DNA from: Mycobacteriales bacterium
GTDB lineage: Bacteria; Actinomycetota; Actinomycetes; Mycobacteriales; SCTD01
DNA length: 64,000 nucleotides
Assembly (NCBI GenBank): GCA_040902655.1
Contig: JBBDWV010000052.1
Coordinates: 143,503-207,502, forward strand
Reading direction: 5' to 3'
Shown one piece after another: positions 1 to 14,419 of the stretch. The translations under genes and the position numbers were made by a program. Position 1 is the stretch's first letter. Each line of letters begins with the position of its first letter. The notes beneath the pieces were generated by a model. It searched no databases, was not told where the DNA came from, and worked only from the letters and a program-made list of their open reading frames with translations.

Positions 1-954
1 TTCCTGCACGACTGGCTGGTCGCCCGGATGACCGGCGTCCACGCGACCGAGATCTCGTACGCCTGCGCGGGAGCGATGGCCGACGTCCCGGCGCGCACCT
101 GGGCACTCGACCTGCTGGAGGACACCGGCATCGGGGCGTCGCTGCTGGCCCCCGTGGTCGAGTCCGGCACGGTCGTCGGCGAGCTGCGCGCGGGGTGGGG
201 GCTGCCGGCGACGCTGCCGGTCGTCGCGGGCTGCGGCGACACGCAGCTGGCCGCGATGGGCGTCGGCGGCCTCGGTGACGGCGTGCTCACCGTCGTCGCG
301 GGCTCGTCCACGCCCGTGCAGGCCGCGACGGCCGCTCCCGTCCGCGACCCGCTCGGCCGGCCGTGGGTGTCGACGCACGCCGCGCCCGACCTGTGGGCGG
401 TGGAGGGCAATGCCGGTTATCCCGGGACGTTCTCCGGCTGGTGGGCGGCGCTCGCTCCCGGCGACGGCCCCCGCCGGGGGCACGGCTTGACGGCGGTCAC
501 TGCCGCGCCCTACTGGTCGCAGGAGACGTGGGAGCACAAGCCGCCGGTGTCGCTGCTGGGACTGCGGCCGGACACCAGCGCCGGCGACGTGCAGGCCGCA
601 CTGCTGGAGGCGCACGCCTTCGCGGTGCGGGGCAACGTGGAGGACCTCGAGCGGGCGCTCGGCGGGCCGGCCGCTGCGGTGGTGGTCTGCGGTGGCGCGG
701 CGGCCGACGGACGCCTCCCGACCCTGCTCGCCGAGGTGCTCGGACGCGACGTGCACCACGCGCGGGGCGCGTCGGGTGCCGCCGCCGCCGGTGCCCTGCT
801 GGTCGCTCGGGCGGTCGGGGCGCACACGCACCCGCCGGCCCTGCCGGAGTCGGTGTGCGCTGCCGGGGACAGCTCGTCGTGGGACGAGCAGTACGACCGG
901 TGGTGCGCCACGCATGCCGCGCTGCGAGCCGCCCTTCCGGACGGCGGCTCATGA
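1..954 (+). CDS. FGGY-family carbohydrate kinase, C-terminal part (5' end outside window)
   Basis: This is a sugar kinase of the FGGY (xylulokinase/glycerol kinase) superfamily, which phosphorylates a sugar or polyol with ATP in the cytoplasm. The frame is open from the first base of the window, so the N-terminal domain is missing. Visible are the central segment CGDTQLAAMGVGGLGDG, a GSST turn, and the C-terminal ATPase signature VVCGGAAADGRLPTLLAEVL followed by the usual GASGAAAAGALLVA helix. The stop overlaps the next gene's ATG (ATGA at 951-954), which implies translational coupling with the 2-hydroxyacid dehydrogenase and a shared sugar or sugar-acid pathway. The substrate cannot be read from the sequence. 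Confidence 0.85.
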   Translation, partial: FLHDWLVARMTGVHATEISYACAGAMADVPARTWALDLLEDTGIGASLLAPVVESGTVVGELRAGWGLPATLPVVAGCGDTQLAAMGVGGLGDGVLTVVAGSSTPVQAATAAPVRDPLGRPWVSTHAAPDLWAVEGNAGYPGTFSGWWAALAPGDGPRRGHGLTAVTAAPYWSQETWEHKPPVSLLGLRPDTSAGDVQAALLEAHAFAVRGNVEDLERALGGPAAAVVVCGGAAADGRLPTLLAEVLGRDVHHARGASGAAAAGALLVARAVGAHTHPPALPESVCAAGDSSSWDEQYDRWCATHAALRAALPDGGS

Positions 955-1898
955 GGGCGCTGGTGACCGCCGAGCTGATGGACGAGGGTGCGCAGCGGCT
1001 GACGGCCCTTGGTTACGACGTCGTGCGGGCCGGCTGGGGGACGACCCGGCAGGCGCTCGACCGGGACGCCTACGTGGCGGCGGCCGTGGGCACACAGCTG
1101 CTCGTCACCGAGATCGAGGCGGTCGACGAGTACGTGCTGGAGGCGCTGCCGGCGGTCCGGCTCGTGGCGACCGCCCGCGGCGGTCCGGTCAACGTCGACC
1201 TGGCCGCGTGCGCCGCGCGCGGCATCCCGGTGGTGTTCACGCCGGCGCGCAACGCCGACTCGGTGGCGGACTTCGTCCTCGGTCTGCTGCTGTCGCTCAG
1301 CCGCCGGATCAGCGCCGCCGAGCAGCACCTGCGCAGCGAGGGCTGGCACGTCGGCGGCGAGCTGCCGTACCTGCACTTCCGGGGCCGGGAGCTGGCCGGA
1401 CTGGTGCTGGGGCTGGTGGGCCACGGTGCCGTCGGGCAGCGCGTGGCGCAGCGCGCCCGAGACGGCTTCGGCATGCGCGTGCTGTTCACCGATCCGGTCG
1501 TCCGGGGCTCGATTCCGCTCGACGACCTGCTGCGCGCCTGCGACATCGTGTCGCTGCACTGCCCGCGCTCCCCGCAGACCGAGCGGCTGTTGGACGCGCG
1601 CAGGATCGGCCTGCTGCGACCGGGTGCGCTGCTGGTGAACACGGCGGGCGGCGGCATCGTGGACGAACAAGCCCTGGTCGCGGCACTCGAGCAGGGTCGC
1701 CTGGGCGGCGCGGCGCTGGACGTCTTCGCGAGCGAGCCGCTGCCGCGTGACTCCCCGCTGCTGACTGCGCCGAACCTGCTGCTGACGCCGCATCTGGCCG
1801 GAGCCGCCCTGGACGTCGTGCGCCACCACACGGACATGATCTGCGGCGATGTGGAGCGCTGGCACCGCGGCGAACCGCTGGTGCACCGGGCGGTCTAG
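951..1898 (+). CDS. D-isomer-specific 2-hydroxyacid dehydrogenase
   Basis: This 315-residue NAD(P)-dependent enzyme interconverts a D-2-hydroxy acid and its 2-keto acid. It carries the Rossmann motif LGLVGHGAVGQRVA, the substrate Arg within ATARGGPVNVD, the Glu in the late FASEPLP segment and the catalytic His in LLTPHLAGA, all in the family order. The ATG at 951 overlaps the stop of the sugar kinase gene, so this start is preferred over the upstream open frame. Length is normal for the family (310-330). SerA/phosphoglycerate dehydrogenase, glyoxylate reductase and erythronate-type enzymes all look alike at this level. The kinase partner argues for sugar-acid catabolism, which is inference. 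Confidence 0.85.
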   Translation: MRALVTAELMDEGAQRLTALGYDVVRAGWGTTRQALDRDAYVAAAVGTQLLVTEIEAVDEYVLEALPAVRLVATARGGPVNVDLAACAARGIPVVFTPARNADSVADFVLGLLLSLSRRISAAEQHLRSEGWHVGGELPYLHFRGRELAGLVLGLVGHGAVGQRVAQRARDGFGMRVLFTDPVVRGSIPLDDLLRACDIVSLHCPRSPQTERLLDARRIGLLRPGALLVNTAGGGIVDEQALVAALEQGRLGGAALDVFASEPLPRDSPLLTAPNLLLTPHLAGAALDVVRHHTDMICGDVERWHRGEPLVHRAV

Positions 1899-1947
1899 GC
1901 TGCCCGGCGGGGCCGGAGACCAGCGCAGACGCGCAGGAGGATCACAG

Positions 1948-3912
1948 ATGCAGCCGTTCGTCCTCAACGCGCGTGGGCGGGTCGTCTTTCCCTCGAACTT
2001 CCTCCCGCAGCTGGACTTCTCCGTGATCCAGGACGAGGAGCAGCTGAGCCGGGTGATCCGGCGGGACTTCGAGAGCAAGGCGCCCACCGGCACCGACATC
2101 CTGGAACGCATCCAGCGCGGGCGGTACGCCGACCGGCACGCACTGATGCGCGACATGGCGCTGAACCTGTTCTGGGCCTACCGCTACGCGCTCACGATGT
2201 ACGACAAGCGGCCGACCCGCTGGCGTGACGTGCCGCGGCACCGCGACGACGTCTATCTGCCGACGTTCCGGGCCTGGCAGGACGGCGACGCCAAGGTCGC
2301 CGCCGTGGAGCAGGCCTACGCCGCGCTCCCGCCGGCGTGGGACGCCGACGCCGAGGACCGCATCTTCACCCTGCTGTTCGGGGTCTTCCGGCACCGCCGC
2401 CACCACGCCACGGAGATGCCCGCCGGCAAGCCGACGGTCGCGGAGGCGCTCGCGGACCCGAGGAACCAGACCTGGCGGCTGCCGACGTACGACCCCGACC
2501 ACCCCAGGTTCGGGCTGCAGGCGATCATCGACTGCGGCGAGGAGGTCGCCGAGCTGGAGGCGTTGCACCGGTGGGCGATGGTGCTGCACGACGACCAGCC
2601 CTGGGATCTCTCGCAGACCGAGCTGGTCGAGGTCGGGGCGCTGCGCGACGACGACGTCGTGGTGCTCTTCCACCCACGGGACCGCGAGGTGGCCCGCTTC
2701 CTCCAGACGGCTCGCCGCGCCGAGCGGGTGACCCCGGTGCCTCGCAGTGCGCCGGAGGCCAGGCCGCCGGTGCGCCCCTACCCGGCACTCGAGGTGCGGG
2801 CGCGCTTCGCCGTCCAGCCGCGGCTGGAGTCGCTGGCCGTCGTCAAGGGCGAGCAGGTCTGCACCAACGACGACCTCATCCGCAACAGCGCCTACTCCTG
2901 GTCGCCGATGACCGCCGACGACATCCGGGACAAGACGGGGATCGAGCAGCGGCTCTACACCTCCCGGTCGCTCGAGGAGATCTCGCTCGAGGCCTCGCGC
3001 CAGGCCCTCGTCCACGCCGGCCGGGCTCCCGAGGAGATCGGGGCGGTGCTGTTCTGCACGTGCACCAGCACCCGGCTGATCCCGTCCGTCGCCACCTGGA
3101 TCTCCGGCGAGCTCGGGATGCAGCAGACGCATGCGTCCTGTGACGTGATCGCGGCGTGCGCCGGCTTCCCCTACGGCCTGTCCGAGGCGACCCGGCTGTT
3201 GCAGGAGGTCGAGCGCCCGGTCCTGGTGGTCTGCGCGGAGAAGTTCTCCGACAAGATCGGCACTGTGCGACCCTCGCGCATGATCTTCGGGGACGGCGCG
3301 GCGGCCTTCGTGGTCGGCCCGGCGCCGGAGGGCGAGGACGGCGACGTCGACTACCTCAACACCTACGCCAGCGGGCCGGCGAGCGAGGTGAACTCGATCC
3401 TGTGGCCCAACCCCGTTTTCGACAACAGCCTCACGGTGCAAGGACCGGAGGTGAAGTCACTGGCCGGTCGTTACCTGGCGCAGATGATGGACGAGCTGCG
3501 CGCGCTGCCCCATCCGGACGGGCCCGCGGGCTCGCTGCTGGACAGCATCGACCTCGTCGTGCCGCACCAGGCGAACAAGACGATGATCGGCAAGCTCGCC
3601 GACAACGCGGGACTGGCCGCCGACCGGCTGTACTTCAACATCGCCGACGTCGGCAACGTGTCGGCTGCCAGCATTCCGCTGGCGATCTACGACGCCGTGC
3701 GTGAGGGGGTCATCGACCGCCCCCTGCGGATCTTCGCACCCGGCTTCGGCGCCGGAGCCGTCGGCGGCTACGCCGTTCTGCGCATCGACCCGCGGATCGT
3801 CGCCCTCGGCCGCACCAGCGCGGCCGAGCACCGCGCTGTCGGTGCGGGGGTCGAGGACGGCTCGGCGACGACGACCGGCCTGGAGGACGTCCGGATCGCT
3901 TTCGGGGACTGA
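1948..3912 (+). CDS. Ketosynthase III (FabH/NphT7-like) with a ~290-residue N-terminal extension
   Basis: Residues ~290-620 of this 654-residue protein are a beta-ketoacyl synthase III. The catalytic triad is complete: Cys404 (VIAACAGF), His540 (VVPHQANKT) and Asn570 (VGNVSAAS). FabH-type enzymes condense an acyl-CoA with malonyl-ACP; the NphT7 branch uses malonyl-CoA and releases acetoacetyl-CoA. The first ~290 residues are unlike ordinary FabH (about 320-340 residues in total). They are rich in Arg, Asp and Trp, have no membrane segment, and I do not recognise them. The ATG at 1948 follows GCAGGAGG. A single-chain acyl-CoA carboxylase, which would make the malonyl-CoA extender, starts 29 bases downstream. 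The role as an acetoacetyl-CoA synthase is inferred from context. Confidence 0.8.
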   Translation: MQPFVLNARGRVVFPSNFLPQLDFSVIQDEEQLSRVIRRDFESKAPTGTDILERIQRGRYADRHALMRDMALNLFWAYRYALTMYDKRPTRWRDVPRHRDDVYLPTFRAWQDGDAKVAAVEQAYAALPPAWDADAEDRIFTLLFGVFRHRRHHATEMPAGKPTVAEALADPRNQTWRLPTYDPDHPRFGLQAIIDCGEEVAELEALHRWAMVLHDDQPWDLSQTELVEVGALRDDDVVVLFHPRDREVARFLQTARRAERVTPVPRSAPEARPPVRPYPALEVRARFAVQPRLESLAVVKGEQVCTNDDLIRNSAYSWSPMTADDIRDKTGIEQRLYTSRSLEEISLEASRQALVHAGRAPEEIGAVLFCTCTSTRLIPSVATWISGELGMQQTHASCDVIAACAGFPYGLSEATRLLQEVERPVLVVCAEKFSDKIGTVRPSRMIFGDGAAAFVVGPAPEGEDGDVDYLNTYASGPASEVNSILWPNPVFDNSLTVQGPEVKSLAGRYLAQMMDELRALPHPDGPAGSLLDSIDLVVPHQANKTMIGKLADNAGLAADRLYFNIADVGNVSAASIPLAIYDAVREGVIDRPLRIFAPGFGAGAVGGYAVLRIDPRIVALGRTSAAEHRAVGAGVEDGSATTTGLEDVRIAFGD

Positions 3913-3941
3913 CCGACAAAGGGCTACCAGGAGGAAACGGC

Positions 3942-9497
<5,556 letters not shown>

Positions 9498-9499
9498 CG

Positions 9500-10345
9500 G
9501 TGACGACACTGGACGTGACTTCGCACGAGGGACAGCCGGACGTGGCCACGGTGCGCGGCGACAAGCTGCGCGGCCGGGTCGCGCTCGTGACCGGGGGCAC
9601 GCGCGGGATCGGCGCCGCGATCTGCCACTCCCTGGCCGGCCAGGGCGCCACGGTCGCCGCCGGATACGCCGGCAACCGCGAGCGTGCGGAAGCGTTCCTC
9701 ACCGACTTCCGGCAGCGTTTCCCGGACAGCCCCGGAAGCATCCACCAGGGTGACGTCGGCCGCGCCGGGGACTGCTACCGCGCCGTGCAGGAGGTGATCG
9801 ACCGGCACGGGCGACTCGACATCCTCGTCAACAACGCCGGCATCACGATGGACCGGACGGTCAGCCGGATGAGCGCCGAGGAGTGGGAGCGTGTCCTGGC
9901 CGTCAACCTGTCCGGCGCCTTCCACATGTCCAAGGCGGCGCTGGAACACATGGCGGACCGCGGTAGCGGGCGGATCGTGAACATCTCCTCCGTCATCGGG
10001 GAGATGGGCAACATCGGTCAGGCGAACTACGCGGCGTCCAAGGCCGGGCTGTTCGGCCTGACCAAGACGATGGCCCGTGAGGCGGCGCACCAGCTGCACA
10101 AGGCCGGGAAGCGCACCGACGAGGGGCTCAACATCACGGTCAACACGGTCACCCCGGGCTTCATCGCGACCGAGATGCTCGAACACATCCCGGACAAGGT
10201 GCTGGAGAAGCTGAAGGGGCAGATACCCGTCGGCCGGCTCGGCCGGCCCGAGGAGATCGCCCGCGTGGTCCACTTCCTGGCCGCGGACGCCTCTTCGTAC
10301 ATCACCGGGCAGGTCTGGGGCGTCAACGGCGGAATGGACATGTGA
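9500..10345 (+). CDS. Short-chain dehydrogenase, 3-oxoacyl/acetoacetyl-CoA reductase type (FabG/PhaB-like)
   Basis: This 281-residue SDR should reduce a 3-oxoacyl thioester with NAD(P)H. It has TGGTRGIG for cofactor binding, NNAG, catalytic Ser in VNISSVIGEMGNIGQ, and the YAASK Tyr/Lys pair. The IGQANYAASKAGLFGLTK stretch closely resembles PhaB/FabG enzymes. An N-terminal tail of ~28 residues precedes the core. The GTG start is 2 bases after the carboxylase stop, and the stop abuts the next gene's start, so it is translationally coupled on both sides. In this cluster the natural substrate would be the acetoacetyl-CoA made by the ketosynthase, giving a 3-hydroxybutyryl-CoA (inference). Confidence 0.9.
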   Translation: MTTLDVTSHEGQPDVATVRGDKLRGRVALVTGGTRGIGAAICHSLAGQGATVAAGYAGNRERAEAFLTDFRQRFPDSPGSIHQGDVGRAGDCYRAVQEVIDRHGRLDILVNNAGITMDRTVSRMSAEEWERVLAVNLSGAFHMSKAALEHMADRGSGRIVNISSVIGEMGNIGQANYAASKAGLFGLTKTMAREAAHQLHKAGKRTDEGLNITVNTVTPGFIATEMLEHIPDKVLEKLKGQIPVGRLGRPEEIARVVHFLAADASSYITGQVWGVNGGMDM

Positions 10346-12250
10346 GTGGAGCGGGACGTGGGTGCCTACGGATCGGCCTTCCGGCGCAGCCTCCGGGACC
10401 CCGAGGAGTTCTGGGGGGAGGCCGCGAGCGGGATCGACTGGTACCGGCGGTGGGACCGGGTGCTGGACGACGACAGGGCGCCGTTCAGCCGCTGGTTCGT
10501 CGGCGGCGAGCTCAACACCTGTCACAACGCGCTGGACCGGCACGTCGACGCGGGCCAGGGTGACCGCACCGCGCTCGTCTACGACAGCCCGGTCACCGGC
10601 ACCGTCCGGCAGCTGAGCTACCGCGAGCTGCGCGACGAGGTCGCCCGGCTGGCCGGAGCCCTGGCCGGGCTCGGCGTGGGCAAGGGCGACCGCGTCGTCC
10701 TCTACATGCCGATGGTGCCCGAGGCGGTGATGGGCATGCTGGCCTGTGCCCGGCTCGGCGCCGTGCACTCGGTGGTGTTCGGCGGCTTCGCGGCCGCACA
10801 GCTCGCCAAGCGGATCGACGACGCCGAGCCCAAGGTCGTGCTGTCCGCGTCCTGTGGGGTCGAGGCCAGCCGGGTGCTGCCGTACAAACCGCTGCTGGAC
10901 GACGCGATCGGGATGTCGTCGCACCCACCGCAGGCCTGCGTGGTGCTGGCCCGGCCGCAGGCTCCGGCCGAGCTCGTCGAGGGCCGCGACCACGACTGGG
11001 CCCAGCTGGTCGCCGCCGCCACCCCGGCCGACTGCGTCCCGGTGGCCGCCACCGACCCGCTCTACATCCTCTACACCTCCGGCACCACCGGACGGCCCAA
11101 GGGGATCGTTCGGGACAACGGCGGGCACGCGGTGGCGCTGCACTGGAGCATGCGCCACCTCTACGACATCGCGCCGGAGGACGTCTGGTTCACCGCCTCC
11201 GACATCGGCTGGGTCGTCGGCCACTCCTACATCGTCTACGCGCCGCTGTTGCTGGGCTGCACGACAGTGCTGTACGAGGGCAAGCCGGTCGGGACTCCGG
11301 ACGCGGGTGCGCTGTGGCGGGTGGTGTCGGAGCACGGCGCCAAGGCGCTGTTCTGCGCGCCGACCGCGCTGCGCGCCATCCGCGGCCAGGACCCGCAGGG
11401 CCGGTTGCTGGAGGGCCATGACCTCCGCCGGTTCCGCTACCTGTTCCAGGCCGGCGAGCGGCTCGACCCCGACACCTACGCCTGGGCGGGCCGGCTGCTG
11501 GACCGGCCGGTGCTGGACCACTGGTGGCAGACCGAGACCGGCTGGGCCATCGCCGCGAACCCGCTCGGCCTGGAGCCGACGCCGACCCGGCCCGGCTCGG
11601 CCGGCAAGCCGGTGCCCGGTTGGGACCTGCAGGTGCTGGGGGAGGACGGCTCGCCGGTTCCTGCGGGCAGCACGGGCACGCTGGCTGTCCGGCTGCCGCT
11701 GCCGCCCGGCGCCATGACGACGCTGTGGCGCGACGACGAGCGCTTCGTCCAGAGCTACATGACCGCGTTCCCCGGCTACTACAGCAGCAACGACGGCGGC
11801 CTGATCGACGAGGACGGCTACGTCTGCGTCATGGGCCGGACCGACGACGTCATGAACGTCGCGGGACACCGCTTGTCGACCGGCGCCCTCGAGGAGGTCC
11901 TGGTCGCCCACCCGGACGTGGCCGAGGCCGCGGCCTTCGGGGTGGCCGACCCGACGAAGGGACAGCTGCCGATGGCCCTGGTCGTGCTGGCGTCGGGGGT
12001 GACCCGGGACCACGAGGAGATCCGCGCCGAGTTGCGCCAGCAGATCCGCGAGAAGATCGGTGCCATCGCGACCCTCAAGGACGTACGCGTGGTCGACCGG
12101 CTTCCGAAGACCCGGTCGGGCAAGATCCTGCGCGACCCGATGCGGCGCATCGCCGACGGCGAGCAGGTCGCACCGCCGGCCACCATCGACGACCCGGCAG
12201 CGCTGGCGGAGGTGCGCGAGGTGTTGCTCGGCCCGTCGCCGCCCGGCTGA
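10346..12250 (+). CDS. Acyl-CoA synthetase, PrpE/Acs type
   Basis: This 634-residue AMP-forming ligase activates a short carboxylate (acetate, propionate or a ketoacid) to its CoA thioester. Motifs: P-loop-like YILYTSGTTGRPKGI, adenylate-site WWQTETGWAI, hinge GRTDDVMNVAGHRLSTG, and the C-terminal PKTRSGKILRD with the acylation lysine. It has the N-terminal FWGEAASGIDWYRRW region of acetyl/propionyl-CoA synthetases, and its sequence is closest in feel to PrpE. The GTG start directly follows the reductase stop codon. As the last gene of the run it would supply acyl-CoA to the carboxylase and ketosynthase. Acetate versus propionate versus acetoacetate preference cannot be settled by eye. Confidence 0.88.
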   Translation: MERDVGAYGSAFRRSLRDPEEFWGEAASGIDWYRRWDRVLDDDRAPFSRWFVGGELNTCHNALDRHVDAGQGDRTALVYDSPVTGTVRQLSYRELRDEVARLAGALAGLGVGKGDRVVLYMPMVPEAVMGMLACARLGAVHSVVFGGFAAAQLAKRIDDAEPKVVLSASCGVEASRVLPYKPLLDDAIGMSSHPPQACVVLARPQAPAELVEGRDHDWAQLVAAATPADCVPVAATDPLYILYTSGTTGRPKGIVRDNGGHAVALHWSMRHLYDIAPEDVWFTASDIGWVVGHSYIVYAPLLLGCTTVLYEGKPVGTPDAGALWRVVSEHGAKALFCAPTALRAIRGQDPQGRLLEGHDLRRFRYLFQAGERLDPDTYAWAGRLLDRPVLDHWWQTETGWAIAANPLGLEPTPTRPGSAGKPVPGWDLQVLGEDGSPVPAGSTGTLAVRLPLPPGAMTTLWRDDERFVQSYMTAFPGYYSSNDGGLIDEDGYVCVMGRTDDVMNVAGHRLSTGALEEVLVAHPDVAEAAAFGVADPTKGQLPMALVVLASGVTRDHEEIRAELRQQIREKIGAIATLKDVRVVDRLPKTRSGKILRDPMRRIADGEQVAPPATIDDPAALAEVREVLLGPSPPG

Positions 12251-12313
12251 CGTCACGGCCAGGCCTGGCTCGGGCACGGCGTGCCGCTCCGGAGAGGTGT
12301 GTGCTGTCGGCCG

Positions 12314-12362
12314 GTGTACAGCACAGGTCAACAATCCGGAAAAGTTGACCTGTGCGGTACAC
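12314..12362. repeat. Single long palindrome between convergent genes
   Basis: Two 19-base arms, GTGTACAGCACAGGTCAAC (12314-12332) and its complement at 12344-12362, match except for one base and flank an 11-base loop. A partial extra arm, CAGCACAGGTCGA, lies at 12372-12384. It sits in the 209-base gap between the ligase (+) and the phosphorylase (-), so it may act as a bidirectional terminator, although no U-tract follows. Confidence 0.75.
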
Positions 12363-12459
12363 CTCGCTGCGCAGCACAGGTCGATGCTCGAGTGCCCCGG
12401 CCCTGCGCAGCCCGAGGCTGCCCATCCCGCCCGTCTCCACCAGCGGCCGGGGCGCGTTC

Positions 12460-13185
12460 CTAGCCCATCTCGAGCGCGATCTCGTACACGGCGGCGCCCG
12501 CCCGGGCCTGGGCCCGCTCCTCCTCCGCCGTAAAGCTGTCGACCCACGACCGGCCGGGCAGCTCGTCCCAGACGAAGAGCACCGACGCGGCGCGCATCCC
12601 GAAGGCACGTGCGGCGGAGAAGACCGCAGAGGTCTCCATGTCGACCGCAAGATGGCCGGCGTTCGCCCACCGGCGGAGCAGCTCCGGCGGCTGGGCCAGC
12701 AGTGCCGAGGTCGTCACGGTCGGCCCGCGGTGGGCGTACATGCCCCGGGCGGCCAGCAGCGACGCGGCCCGGGCGACGCGACCCAGGTTGGCCTCGGCGA
12801 CAGCCTTCCCGCCGTAGTACTGCGATGCACCCTCGCCGATGGTCGCCCGCTCGGACAGCACGATGTCGCCGGTGCGGACCCCGGGCTGCAGGCTGCCGCA
12901 CGAGCCGATCTGCACCACGTTGGCGGTGCCGATCGTGCCGAGCACGTGCACGGGCTCCACCGCCCGGGACGCGCCGTAGGCGGGGCAGTAGGCCACCGGC
13001 ACGTCACCGTACCAGCCGTGCCAGAGGTCAGGCATGCCCAGCTCGCGCACCTCGGTGAGCAGCGGCAGCCGGGTGTCCAGTGCCTTCTGCCGCCACCAGG
13101 TGCCCTCCAGCACGAGCAGGCGGGGCACCTCGTCCTCACCGAGGTCGAGCAGGGTCATCCAGCCTTCGCGGTCCACGTGGGGCAT
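12460..13185 (-). CDS. Nucleoside phosphorylase family protein (uridine/purine phosphorylase type)
   Basis: This 241-residue protein of the PNP/UDP phosphorylase superfamily should cleave nucleosides with phosphate to free base and ribose-1-phosphate. Visible are the phosphate/ribose-site strand VVQIGSCGSLQPGVRTGDIVL and the VDMETSAVF segment whose Glu and Met contact the ribose. A third family landmark, the closing helix, is present but degenerate. The start is the ATG at 13183-13185 after AAAGG. It is divergently transcribed from the flavoprotein gene 40 bases away. Base specificity is not determinable. MTA/AdoHcy nucleosidase is less likely because the match is to phosphorylases. Confidence 0.8.
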   Translation of the reverse strand: MPHVDREGWMTLLDLGEDEVPRLLVLEGTWWRQKALDTRLPLLTEVRELGMPDLWHGWYGDVPVAYCPAYGASRAVEPVHVLGTIGTANVVQIGSCGSLQPGVRTGDIVLSERATIGEGASQYYGGKAVAEANLGRVARAASLLAARGMYAHRGPTVTTSALLAQPPELLRRWANAGHLAVDMETSAVFSAARAFGMRAASVLFVWDELPGRSWVDSFTAEEERAQARAGAAVYEIALEMG

Positions 13186-13225
13186 CCTTTCCTAACGTCC
13201 CGCACCGCGTTCAGGAGACCGTCAC

Positions 13226-14419
13226 ATGAGCCCCGTCAGTGTCCCCCGCATAGCCGTTCTGGGCGCGGGCCCGACCGGACTGGAAGCTGCGCTCGCCGCG
13301 GTCCAGCGCGGCTGGCACGTCACGGTGTACGAGGCCGCCCCGCACGTCGCCCGCCACGTCCGTGAGTGGGGCCACGTGCGGCTGTTCACACCGTGGTCCA
13401 TGGACGTGTCCCCGCGGGTGGTCGAGGCGCTCGGGGGGCTGTCGACGGGGGAGCAGTCGCCGACGGGGCACGAGCTGGCCGACGTCCTGGACCGCGTCGG
13501 CGCGCTGCTGGGCGACCGGCTGCAGCTGTCCACCCGGGTCGAGGCGGTGGCTCGCGAGGGGCTGCTCAAGAGCGAGGAGATCGGCAGCGACCGGCGCGCC
13601 GCGCGGCCGTTCCGCCTCCTGCTGACCGGCCCGGACGGCGAGGAGCTGGTGGAGCACGCCGACGTCGTGCTGGACTGCACCGGCAGCTGGGGCAATCCGT
13701 TACCGACCGGCGACGGCGGCATCCCGGCGCAGGGGGAGCGTCGGTTGGGGGACCGCATCGTGCGGCGGCTTCCCGACGTGCTCGGCGAGCCGCAGCGATG
13801 GGCCGATCGCGAGGTGCTCCTGGTCGGAGCCGGCAACAGCGCGCAGACGGTCGCCCGCGACCTCGCGCAGGTCGGTGCCCGGCTGCACTGGGCGGTGCGT
13901 GCGCAGCGGCCGTCGTGGGGCGCCGTGGCCGGCGATCCGCTGCCTGACCGGGTCGCGCTCGTCGCGTCGTCCCGGCGGCTGGCCGGCGGAGCGGTGGCGG
14001 GTGTCCAGCTGGTGCCCGGCGTCGTCGTCGAGTTCCTGCGCGAGCAGGGAGGGCGGGTGGTCGTCGGCCTGCGGGACCAGGAGGGCGACCGGCGGGAGCT
14101 GGTCGTGGACGAGGTGGTGTCGATGACGGGGGCCGCCCCGGACGCCTCCCTCTACCGGCAGCTGCAGGTGCACGAGTGCTACGCGACCGAGGGCCCGATG
14201 AACCTCGCCGCGACCCTGATGGGCAGCGGTGCGGCGGACTGCCTCGCGCAGCCTTCCCTCGGCGTCGACGCGCTGCGCAACCCGGAGCCGCGGTTCTTCG
14301 TGCTCGGCGTCAAGAGCTACGGGCGCAACAACACCTTCCTGCTCCGGGTCGGCTGGGAGCAGGTGGCCGAGGTGTTCGCCGCCCTGGACGCCGAACTGGC
14401 CGCGCTGCAGCCGGCCTAG
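13226..14419 (+). CDS. FAD-dependent pyridine nucleotide oxidoreductase
   Basis: This 397-residue flavoprotein has two dinucleotide-binding folds: an N-terminal FAD site (VLGAGPTGLEAALAA) and a second, NAD(P)H site near residue 198 (VLLVGAGNSAQTVARDL). The layout is that of flavin monooxygenase or thioredoxin-reductase-like oxidases. No redox CxxC pair is seen, so a disulfide reductase role is unlikely. The C-terminal VKSYGRNNTFLLRVGWEQ segment is conserved-looking. Its stop overlaps the convergent stop of the ABC ATPase gene. No pathway partner is obvious, and the substrate is unknown. Confidence 0.75.
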   Translation: MSPVSVPRIAVLGAGPTGLEAALAAVQRGWHVTVYEAAPHVARHVREWGHVRLFTPWSMDVSPRVVEALGGLSTGEQSPTGHELADVLDRVGALLGDRLQLSTRVEAVAREGLLKSEEIGSDRRAARPFRLLLTGPDGEELVEHADVVLDCTGSWGNPLPTGDGGIPAQGERRLGDRIVRRLPDVLGEPQRWADREVLLVGAGNSAQTVARDLAQVGARLHWAVRAQRPSWGAVAGDPLPDRVALVASSRRLAGGAVAGVQLVPGVVVEFLREQGGRVVVGLRDQEGDRRELVVDEVVSMTGAAPDASLYRQLQVHECYATEGPMNLAATLMGSGAADCLAQPSLGVDALRNPEPRFFVLGVKSYGRNNTFLLRVGWEQVAEVFAALDAELAALQPA

